A program made the translations under genes and the position numbers. The notes beneath the pieces are model-generated. The model saw only the letters and a program-made list of their open reading frames with translations. It made no database searches and was not told where the DNA came from. A stretch of DNA of 14,436 nt from JBBDST01 sp040904765 (lineage in GTDB: Bacteria; Actinomycetota; Nitriliruptoria; Nitriliruptorales; Nitriliruptoraceae), in NCBI GenBank assembly GCA_040904765.1, contig JBBDST010000063.1, positions 1-14,436 of the forward strand. The letters are read 5' to 3'. How positions within the stretch are numbered: the first letter of the stretch is position 1; every line of letters starts with the position of its first letter. This document shows positions 7,288-13,373 of this stretch, piece after piece.

Positions 7288-8382
7288 GTGGGAACAGCCA
7301 ACCTCAGCCGCACGTCGCGCTATTTTCTCGTTGCGATCGCCGTCGTGCTTGTGATCGCACTTGCCGCGGTCACGCTGGTCGCAACGATGATGGACCAAAG
7401 CAGAAACGCTGTCCAAGACGGTCAAGAAGTTACCTATACGATTCCCCAAGGCCGATCGTTTCGGGCGGTCAGCGATGATCTGCAAGCCCTGTCCGTCATT
7501 CGCAGCGCCGGGCGTCTGCGCTCAATGGTCGATGATGCACTGGCTCGAAGTTTACGCCCCGGCACCTACACGTTTCTCACCGGCAGCGACTATGAGACGG
7601 TACTTGACGTGCTTGCTCAAGGCCCCGACACGCCCATCCTTGCCGACACGCAACGGTTCACCGTCCAAGAAGGACTCACGGTTGTTCAAACGCTTGAACG
7701 GCTCGCTGACAGCTTTGCCGCGTTTGACGTTGCTGACTTTGAAGCCGTCCTTGCCAAACGTACTGCCGCTGGAGCCAACGACGAAGGAGTGCTGCAACTG
7801 CCCGACTGGTTTCCTGAACCCGCCGAAGCGCCAGCCGACGTGTTTGCCTACGAAGGGGTGTTCATGCCCCAAACTTACGACGTCCGGTTGAACGCCACAC
7901 CGCTCACGATCCTGCAACGCATGGTCGATCAACTCGAACGCGAATTTGCTGTCCACACAGTGAACGACAGTGACCGTTACCGGCTCTTGACGATTGCCAG
8001 CCTGATCGAACGGGAAACCCGCATCGATTCGGAACGGCCAATCGTTGCTGGTGTTATCAATAACCGCCTAACCCGCCCCATGCGTTTACAAATCGACGCG
8101 ACCGTCGTATTTGCTTTAGGCGGCGGAGCACGCCAGCGCGTCTTGTATGAGGATCTTGAAATTGACAGTCCTTACAACACCTACCGGATCAATGGCTTGC
8201 CGCCAGGGCCTATCGCCGGTGTCGGCGCAGCTTCGCTTGATGCTGCCGTGAACCCCCAAACGGTGAGTTATTTTTATTACGTGTTAGATCCGGCATGTGA
8301 CGGCACCCACCGCTTTGCTGACACGTTGAACGAACACAACCAAAACGTTGCCGCCTTTCGACAAGCAGGTCGGTGCGAGTAA
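7288..8382 (+). CDS. mltG: Endolytic murein transglycosylase MltG (YceG family)
   Basis: The 364-residue type II membrane protein has a membrane helix at about residues 12-35 (YFLVAIAVVLVIALAAVTLV), with the rest predicted outside the cytoplasm. A small LysM-like region follows (TYTIPQGRSFRAVSDDLQ), then a second one (FTVQEGLTVVQTLERLAD), and the YceG catalytic domain. Glu241 in ASLIERET corresponds to the catalytic Glu218 of E. coli MltG. Other family motifs are AGVINNRL, MRLQIDATVVFALG, SPYNTYRINGLPPGPI and the closing THRFADTLNEHNQNV. The enzyme cuts nascent peptidoglycan strands at the membrane and is thought to set glycan length. The start GTG 7288 has GGAGGA at 7278-7283 with 4-base spacing; GTG 7286 is in another frame. 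ruvX precedes it and aroE follows. Confidence 0.95.
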   Translation: MGTANLSRTSRYFLVAIAVVLVIALAAVTLVATMMDQSRNAVQDGQEVTYTIPQGRSFRAVSDDLQALSVIRSAGRLRSMVDDALARSLRPGTYTFLTGSDYETVLDVLAQGPDTPILADTQRFTVQEGLTVVQTLERLADSFAAFDVADFEAVLAKRTAAGANDEGVLQLPDWFPEPAEAPADVFAYEGVFMPQTYDVRLNATPLTILQRMVDQLEREFAVHTVNDSDRYRLLTIASLIERETRIDSERPIVAGVINNRLTRPMRLQIDATVVFALGGGARQRVLYEDLEIDSPYNTYRINGLPPGPIAGVGAASLDAAVNPQTVSYFYYVLDPACDGTHRFADTLNEHNQNVAAFRQAGRCE

Positions 8383-8404
8383 CCCGTCTGTCACGATTGG
8401 AATC

Positions 8405-8408
8405 GGAG
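8405..8408 (+). promoter_or_regulatory. Ribosome binding site deciding the aroE start
   Basis: GGAG lies 5 bases before ATG 8414. The frame is open further upstream to ATG 8348 inside mltG, but that start has no such site and would add 22 residues unlike AroE. Confidence 0.55.
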
Positions 8409-8413
8409 AAGTG

Positions 8414-9286
8414 ATGCTGCCACCGCCCCCTGTCGAGCACGCCTGGCCGACTGCAGCAACCCGCCTGTTTGTCGTGTTTGGCGACCCCGTCAACCATTCG
8501 CTCTCACCAACCATCCACAACGCCGCGTTTCGCGCAGACGGACTCGACTGCGTGTATCTGGCCTGGTTCACCCCCAAAGAACTCTTCACCCGCACCATCG
8601 ACGTGTGTGTCGCGGCAGGCGTTGCCGGCGCGAACGTCACAGTCCCGCACAAACAGGCCGCATTTGCCCGCTGCGACACGGTCAGTGACGACGCACAACT
8701 GATCGGTGCGGTGAACACACTCGTGTTCACCGACGGACATGTGCACGGCGACAACACCGACGTGGGCGGGTTTGGTGACGACCTTGACACGTTCAACGAC
8801 ACTTACGACAACACTCCGGTGGTGGTGTTTGGAACCGGCGGGGCTGCTCGTGCGGTCGTAGTTGCACTTGGGCGCAGGCATGCGGAAGTGATCGTGGTCG
8901 GCCGCAGACGTGACGCCGCCCAAGAACTGGCACAGCTTGCCTTAACCGCCGGAGCAGCCAACATAACCGCATGCCACGTCGATGACGTCGACGTAGGCGC
9001 ACACGTGCAGCGTGCAACCGTGATCGTCAACGCGTCATCGCTTGGGTTACGCGGCGAAACACTCCCAGATGCCTTCACACAACTGGCACCAAACCAGCTC
9101 GCCTATGACCTCATTTATGCGCCCGAAATCACCCCATTTTTGGCTTCCGCAGCACACGCCGGTGCAACCCACCAAAACGGTTTGGCGATGCTTCTTAACC
9201 AGGCAGCCCGCGCCTACACGCTGTTTACCGGCAGATCAGCACCAACCGACACGATGCGTGCGGCGTTAACCCGTCAGTTGACCTAA
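8414..9286 (+). CDS. aroE: Shikimate dehydrogenase (NADP+)
   Basis: The 290-residue enzyme reduces 3-dehydroshikimate to shikimate, the fourth step towards chorismate. The substrate-binding domain shows FGDPVNHSLSPTIHNAAF, with the shikimate-binding Ser-x-Ser equivalents. Catalytic Lys80 is in VTVPHKQ, followed by GAVNTLV and Asp116 in GDNTDVGGF. The NADP-binding Rossmann part has GTGGAARAV, then VVGRRRDAAQ, where the two arginines suit NADP(H). It closes with YDLIYAPEITPFL and QNGLAMLLNQAARAYTLFTG. All key residues are present and the length is slightly above average. ATG 8414 is preferred on its ribosome site; a longer frame begins at 8348 and would overlap mltG. The prepilin peptidase gene follows 9 bases later, so they are probably one transcript. 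Confidence 0.96.
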   Translation: MLPPPPVEHAWPTAATRLFVVFGDPVNHSLSPTIHNAAFRADGLDCVYLAWFTPKELFTRTIDVCVAAGVAGANVTVPHKQAAFARCDTVSDDAQLIGAVNTLVFTDGHVHGDNTDVGGFGDDLDTFNDTYDNTPVVVFGTGGAARAVVVALGRRHAEVIVVGRRRDAAQELAQLALTAGAANITACHVDDVDVGAHVQRATVIVNASSLGLRGETLPDAFTQLAPNQLAYDLIYAPEITPFLASAAHAGATHQNGLAMLLNQAARAYTLFTGRSAPTDTMRAALTRQLT

Positions 9287-9295
9287 GGGCAAGCG

Positions 9296-9955
9296 ATGAT
9301 GATGCTCGCCATAGTTGCCATAGGCGTCGGCTTTGTTGGTGCCGTCTTTGCGCGCACAATCGCTGTACGCATCGCACCTGGCCCACTGACGCTTGGCGCA
9401 CGGCACGTGGCTTTCGACACCCTCCTGATAAGTGCCGCGGTTGTGACCGCAGTCACCCATGCCCCGAGCATCACCGCCGGCGCCGGCGGCATTAGCGCGC
9501 TTGTGGCAGCACAGATCGCAGCGCATATCGATCAGACCTACCGGGTGATTCCAAACGCGTTGACCTACCGGATGCCGATCGTGTTCGCTGTGGTCACTGC
9601 GGTTGGTGTAAGCATTCAACGAAGTGTTGACGGGATGCTCCTTGCGGTGACCTTGGCCGTCATCGCACCCCTTTTGCTGTACAGCATCTCGGCGGTGTAC
9701 GCCCGCTTCACCGGCCTTGACGGCTTTGGTATGGGGGACCTCAAACTGGTCGGATCAACTACGTTTGGGGTAGCACTGTGGGGCAGTGACGCGGCCGTCG
9801 TGTATGCGTACGCAACGTTTCTGTCGGCTGCGCTCATGTCGTCAATGCTGCTGGTCACCGGCCGGGCTTCGCGCAGTTCACGGGTCGCGTTCGCCCCGTA
9901 TTTTGTGGTTGGTGTCGCAACCGGCGTGATTCTGTGGCCACTGGTAACTGCCTGA
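9296..9955 (+). CDS. Type IV prepilin peptidase, short form (A24 family)
   Basis: The 219-residue, strongly hydrophobic protein has several membrane helices and the two catalytic aspartates of A24 peptidases. They are Asp79 in AAHIDQTYRVIPNALTY (the D-x-x-x-x-x-I-P-N pattern) and Asp148 in GFGMGDLKL (GxGxGD). It would cleave the leader of type IV or Flp-like pilins in the cytoplasmic membrane. The N-terminal cysteine-rich methylation domain of PilD is missing: there are no CxxC pairs, and the protein is shorter than PilD. It may therefore only cut, as TadV-like enzymes do. No pilin or assembly gene lies in the window. In Mycobacterium tuberculosis a prepilin peptidase gene (Rv2551c) also sits beside aroE (Rv2552c), so the position is an old association. 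ATG 9296 is the first of three tandem ATG codons (9296, 9299, 9302); AGGG at 9286-9289 is 6 bases before the first. Confidence 0.88.
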   Translation: MMMLAIVAIGVGFVGAVFARTIAVRIAPGPLTLGARHVAFDTLLISAAVVTAVTHAPSITAGAGGISALVAAQIAAHIDQTYRVIPNALTYRMPIVFAVVTAVGVSIQRSVDGMLLAVTLAVIAPLLLYSISAVYARFTGLDGFGMGDLKLVGSTTFGVALWGSDAAVVYAYATFLSAALMSSMLLVTGRASRSSRVAFAPYFVVGVATGVILWPLVTA

Positions 9956-9982
9956 CACCAAGTCAGAGATAAAAACGCTTCA

Positions 9983-10006
9983 GCGCCGCCAGGTGGTGCT
10001 ACCACC
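9983..10006 (+). other. Two overlapping, mutually exclusive hairpins between the prepilin peptidase gene and aroC
   Basis: GGTGGT (9992-9997), loop GCT, ACCACC (10001-10006) form a perfect six-pair stem. The same GGTGGT can instead pair upstream: GCGCCGC (9983-9989), loop CAG, GTGGTGC (9993-9999) forms seven pairs, two of them G-U. Only one can exist at a time. Neither is followed by a run of T, so this is not a classical intrinsic terminator. It could be a U-less terminator, an attenuator-like element, or chance. The surrounding gap 9956-10076 holds no gene. Confidence 0.35.
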
Positions 10007-10030
10007 ATGCAATCGGGAGCGCGCAAGGGC

Positions 10031-10036
10031 TACCCT
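10031..10036 (+). promoter_or_regulatory. Candidate -10 element for the aroC operon
   Basis: TACCCT fits TANNNT, 40 bases before the chosen aroC start. A second match, TACCGT, lies at 10055-10060. Neither has a clear -35 partner. A promoter is expected here because this is the largest gap in the window and it precedes four linked aro genes. The exact element is uncertain. Confidence 0.22.
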
Positions 10037-10066
10037 TAACTAATGCCAAACGTCTACCGTCCTAGT

Positions 10067-10071
10067 GAGGA
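10067..10071 (+). promoter_or_regulatory. Ribosome binding site deciding the aroC start
   Basis: GAGGA lies 5 bases before GTG 10077, favouring that codon over GTG 10065 and ATG 10071, which have no purine-rich site at proper distance. Confidence 0.5.
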
Positions 10072-10076
10072 TGCCT

Positions 10077-11264
10077 GTGTCCCGTCTGCGATTCCTCACA
10101 GCAGGAGAATCCCACGGTCCTGCCCTTGTTGCCATCGTTGAAGGTGTGCCGGCAGGACTGACGTTGACCGCCGACATGTTTGATCGTGAACTGACGCGCC
10201 GTCGTCTAGGGCACGGACGTTCGCCACGGATGGATTTTGAAATCGACCGCATCGAAATTCTTGGCGGTATCCGTCACGGGCGCACGCTTGGTTCACCGAT
10301 CGCCGTGCTGATCCACAACACCGAATGGCCCAAATGGGTGAACGCGATGGACCCGGCGCCGCGTGACGACCTTGCCGCGATTGAAGAATCTGGCCGTGGA
10401 CAACCCCTAACCCGGCCACGGCCAGGCCATGCAGATCTTGCTGCAGCGATGAAATATGACTACACCGATGTGCGTGACGCCCTGGAACGGGCCTCTGCGC
10501 GTGAAACCGCTGCCCGTGTGGTGATTGGCGTGATCGCCAAAGAACTGCTTGGCACCGTTGGCATCACGGTCATGTCACATATCGTCAATATCGGCGGAGA
10601 GATGCTGCCTGACGACATTGCCGCCCCAACACCAAACGACATCCAAAACATTGACGCCTCGCCGGTTCGCTGTATCGATGCCGACACGCAAGGCCGGATG
10701 GTCGCCCGTATCGATCGGGCTCATGCCGAAAACGACACGCTTGGCGGCACCATCGAAGTGCTCGCCTACGGCGTCCCGGTTGGGCTTGGCAGTCACGTGC
10801 ATGCCGATCGGAAACTTGACGCCCGTCTGGCTGCTGCCTGCCTGGGTGTGCAAGCCATGAAAGGGGTCGAGTTTGGTGAGGGTTTCACGCTGGCCTCAAC
10901 CCCAGGATCGTTCGCGCACGACGAAATTGGTTACGTCGATGGCCGTTATGTGCGGCTTACTCAGCGTGCCGGAGGACTTGAAGCAGGTATCACTACCGGC
11001 GATCCACTGCGTCTAAGGGTCGCCATGAAACCGTTGTCGAGCTTGCCGCGACCCCTACAAACCGTCGATATCGCCACCCATGAAGCAGCCGAGGCGATCA
11101 CCCAACGTTCGGACGCGTGTGCGGTGCCGCGTGGTGGTGTTGTCATTGAAGCAGTCGTTGCGTTTGAACTTGCTGATGCCCTGTTAGAAAAAACTGGAGG
11201 CGACACGGTCCAAGAAATGACACGCAACTTAGACGCCTACCTGGCGCAAGTGGCTGGCCGGTGA
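10077..11264 (+). CDS. aroC: Chorismate synthase
   Basis: The 395-residue enzyme converts EPSP to chorismate with reduced FMN, the last shikimate step. Family motifs run in order: RFLTAGESHGPALVAI with His13, RRLGHGRSPRMDFE, GGIRHGRTLGSPIAV, NTEWPKW, LTRPRPGHADLAAAMKY with His118, and ERASARETAARV. In the C-terminal half come GGLEAGITTGDPLRLRVAMK and ITQRSDACAVP. Both conserved catalytic histidines are present. NTEWPKW and the T-G-D pattern in place of S-N-G are of actinobacterial type. Three starts are possible: GTG 10065, ATG 10071 and GTG 10077. The last gives MSRLRFLTAGESHG, which lines up best with known AroC proteins and has a ribosome site. The gene is probably first of an aroC-aroK-aroB unit, and its stop overlaps aroK by GTGA. 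Confidence 0.96.
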   Translation: MSRLRFLTAGESHGPALVAIVEGVPAGLTLTADMFDRELTRRRLGHGRSPRMDFEIDRIEILGGIRHGRTLGSPIAVLIHNTEWPKWVNAMDPAPRDDLAAIEESGRGQPLTRPRPGHADLAAAMKYDYTDVRDALERASARETAARVVIGVIAKELLGTVGITVMSHIVNIGGEMLPDDIAAPTPNDIQNIDASPVRCIDADTQGRMVARIDRAHAENDTLGGTIEVLAYGVPVGLGSHVHADRKLDARLAAACLGVQAMKGVEFGEGFTLASTPGSFAHDEIGYVDGRYVRLTQRAGGLEAGITTGDPLRLRVAMKPLSSLPRPLQTVDIATHEAAEAITQRSDACAVPRGGVVIEAVVAFELADALLEKTGGDTVQEMTRNLDAYLAQVAGR

Positions 11265-11812
11265 CAGGACGCAGCATCTGCCTGATCGGCATGCCAGGGG
11301 CCGGCAAATCGCGGGTTGCAGCCATGCTGGCTGAACGACTTGGCCGTCGGGCGGTTGACACCGACGATGAGATTGTCAACTGGGTCGGTCAAGACATCCC
11401 AACCATTTTTGAACGTGAAGGCGAAGCTGCGTTTCGCCGTTACGAACATGAAGTCATTCGTAACCTTGCCACCATCAACGATCTAGTGATTGCGCTTGGT
11501 GGCGGTGCCGTATTAAACGACGCAAACGTGGCCGAACTGCTGCTCACCGGCACACTCGTGCACCTCGACTGTCCCGTTCACGTGTTGGCGTCACGACTGA
11601 AAAACGCGACCGACCGGCCACTATTAGCCGGAGACGTCGCGACCAAACTCGAACAGACATACACCGCCCGTGACGCCATCTACCGTCACGTTTCTGACAT
11701 CACCGTCAACGCCGCCCAAGAACCGCATAGGGTGGCTGAAGAGATCCTTCAGTGGGCGATCGGCGCAGGTGACATCCTGACCCCTTCAGAACATGAGCAG
11801 GTGATGACGTGA
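11261..11812 (+). CDS. aroK: Shikimate kinase
   Basis: The 183-residue P-loop kinase phosphorylates shikimate to shikimate 3-phosphate with ATP. Walker A is GMPGAGKS at 10-17. The shikimate-binding DTDDEI carries Asp33 and Asp35, with Arg59 in EAAFRRYE and GGG at 80-82 in IALGGGAV. The lid arginine is in TDRPLLAG. It ends with a helix typical of the family (HRVAEEIL) and about 20 extra residues. The GTG start is inside the aroC stop (GTGA 11261-11264), and its own stop overlaps aroB in the same manner. The three enzymes are therefore probably translated in a coupled series. Family length is about 170-180 residues, so nothing is missing. AroL-type and AroK-type cannot be separated from sequence alone; in actinobacteria the name aroK is standard. 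Confidence 0.95.
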   Translation: MTGRSICLIGMPGAGKSRVAAMLAERLGRRAVDTDDEIVNWVGQDIPTIFEREGEAAFRRYEHEVIRNLATINDLVIALGGGAVLNDANVAELLLTGTLVHLDCPVHVLASRLKNATDRPLLAGDVATKLEQTYTARDAIYRHVSDITVNAAQEPHRVAEEILQWAIGAGDILTPSEHEQVMT

Positions 11813-12900
11813 CAGCCACGTTCAAGCAGATTCCTGTGGCGTTAACCACAAACCCGTACACGATCACGGTCGGTCACGAAATCTTAACCGACCCGACTTT
11901 TGTGCTCCCACGACCTGCCGGCGCTACCAAAGCCCTCGTGATTACTCAAGCTGCCGTGCGTCAAGCCGGGCATGTCGATGCGGTGATCGCCAAACTTGAA
12001 CGCGACGGGCTTGACGTCACGATCGTTGACGTTCCGGCAGGCGAAAACGCCAAACAAGTTGGAGTGCTTGAACACCTGTGGCGTGCCGCGGCAACCACGG
12101 CGCTGAGTCGCAGCGACGTGATCGTTGCGATCGGCGGCGGCGTCGTAGGCGACCTTGCCGGTTTTGTCGCCGCGACCTACAACCGTGGTATTGCCGTCGT
12201 ACAGATACCCACCACCCTGCTTGCTCAAGTTGACGCGGCGATTGGCGGCAAAACGGGCATCAACCTGCCCGAAGGCAAAAACCTCGTCGGTGCATTTCAT
12301 CAGCCCTACGCCGTCATTTGTGACATCGCAACCCTAGCTACTCTGCCTGAACGGATCTACCGTGAAGGGTTTGGCGAAGTCGTAAAATATGCGTTTATTC
12401 GCGACACCGACATGATCGCCGTGCTGACGGCAAACAACGACGCACGCACACAACGCGACCCCATTTTTCTCACCGGCATCGTGGCACGCTGCGCGCAAGT
12501 GAAAGCCGACATTGTCGCCGCAGACGAACGCGAATCATCCATTCGTGCCCACCTCAATTTCGGCCACACTTATGCCCATGCATTAGAAACCCTGGGGGAG
12601 TACGGCACGATTCTGCACGGCGAAGCCGTCGCCGTCGGCATGGTCGCAGCACTGCGGATCGGGGTCGCGATTGGCGTCACCCCGCCAGACGTTGCCCGCG
12701 ACGCCGAAATACTCATCGCAGCGCTTGACCTTCCAACCACCGCACCCGCATACAACCGTGAAGCAGTGTGGACACTGATGACACGCGACAAAAAAGTCGC
12801 CAACGGTGCAGTGCGATTCATCCTGTTGAAAGCCGTCGGCGAACCAGAACTGTTCACCCCGTCGCGCGACATCGTCGATTCGGTGCTTGATGCCCTGTAG
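11809..12900 (+). CDS. aroB: 3-Dehydroquinate synthase
   Basis: The 363-residue, NAD- and metal-dependent enzyme turns DAHP into 3-dehydroquinate, the second shikimate step. NAD-binding and active-site motifs are seen at VDVPAGENAKQ, IVAIGGGVVGDLAGFVAATY (106-125), IPTTLLAQVDAAIGGKTGIN (133-152) and PEGKNLVGAFHQP. The metal ligands are Glu190 in REGFGEVVKYA, His253 in NFGHTYAHALE and His270 in ILHGEAVAVGM. Their spacings, 63 and 17, match those of E. coli AroB. The GTG start lies in the aroK stop (GTGA 11809-11812). A 32-base gap with a good ribosome site separates it from aroQ. No anomaly is visible. Related sedoheptulose-cyclase enzymes share the fold, but the aro context and length make AroB the clear choice. 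Confidence 0.97.
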   Translation: MTATFKQIPVALTTNPYTITVGHEILTDPTFVLPRPAGATKALVITQAAVRQAGHVDAVIAKLERDGLDVTIVDVPAGENAKQVGVLEHLWRAAATTALSRSDVIVAIGGGVVGDLAGFVAATYNRGIAVVQIPTTLLAQVDAAIGGKTGINLPEGKNLVGAFHQPYAVICDIATLATLPERIYREGFGEVVKYAFIRDTDMIAVLTANNDARTQRDPIFLTGIVARCAQVKADIVAADERESSIRAHLNFGHTYAHALETLGEYGTILHGEAVAVGMVAALRIGVAIGVTPPDVARDAEILIAALDLPTTAPAYNREAVWTLMTRDKKVANGAVRFILLKAVGEPELFTPSRDIVDSVLDAL

Positions 12901-12932
12901 CGTGCACCTACACGTAAAAAGAAGGGCCACCA

Positions 12933-13373
12933 ATGAACCTTGTACTGCTGCACGGACCCAACTTGTCGCAGTTAGGCGCACGCGACCCGGCCCAGTACGG
13001 CACCGACACCCTCGCTGACGTGGTTGTCGCCGCCGAAACCGAAGCAACCCAAAACGGCGCGACCCTCACACACCTTCAAACCGAACACGAAGGTGAACTC
13101 ATCGAGCGTATCCACCTTGCCAACACCGACGGCAGTGCCGCACTCATCATCAACGCTGGCGCCTGGACCCACACCAGTGTGGCGTTGCGCGACGCGTTGG
13201 AAATCCTGACGATCCCAAAAATCGAACTGCATTTAAGCAACATTTACGCCCGTGAAGCGTTTCGTGCCCAATCGCTGCTCGCTGCCGTATGTACCGGCAG
13301 TATCTGCGGCTTTGGGATTGACGGCTACCCGCTGGCGGTACGTGCCGCCATCGCCTGCGCCCGTCGGTTGTGA
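12933..13373 (+). CDS. aroQ: 3-Dehydroquinate dehydratase, type II
   Basis: The 146-residue type II enzyme dehydrates 3-dehydroquinate to 3-dehydroshikimate; the family forms dodecamers. Active-site residues are all present: Arg17 and Tyr22 in GARDPAQYG, Asn74 in IINAGAWTHTS, His80, Asp87 in ALRDAL, Glu98 and His100 in IELHLSN, Arg107 in YAREAF and Arg111. The N-terminal LHGPN has His where many have Asn (LNGPN); this is also seen in some other bacteria. The segment TEHEGELIERI replaces the frequent SNHEGEL with TEHEGEL. ATG 12933 has AGAAGGG at 12920-12926 with 6-base spacing. Its stop overlaps the GTG start of the Xaa-Pro peptidase (GTGA 13370-13373). It completes the group of five shikimate genes in the window. 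Confidence 0.94.
   Translation: MNLVLLHGPNLSQLGARDPAQYGTDTLADVVVAAETEATQNGATLTHLQTEHEGELIERIHLANTDGSAALIINAGAWTHTSVALRDALEILTIPKIELHLSNIYAREAFRAQSLLAAVCTGSICGFGIDGYPLAVRAAIACARRL

Noticed and set aside
8348..8413. Upstream ATG extension of aroE into mltG
   Set aside because: It would overlap mltG and add 22 non-family residues; GGAG is placed properly for ATG 8414.
8284..8802. 172-codon minus-strand frame over mltG and aroE
   Set aside because: It is a shadow of two strong genes; the Ser/Thr/Pro-rich, low-information product has no motif and no ribosome site was found.
12901..12914. Inverted repeat CGTG/CACG between aroB and aroQ
   Set aside because: Four pairs only, with an A-rich tail on this strand; expected by chance.
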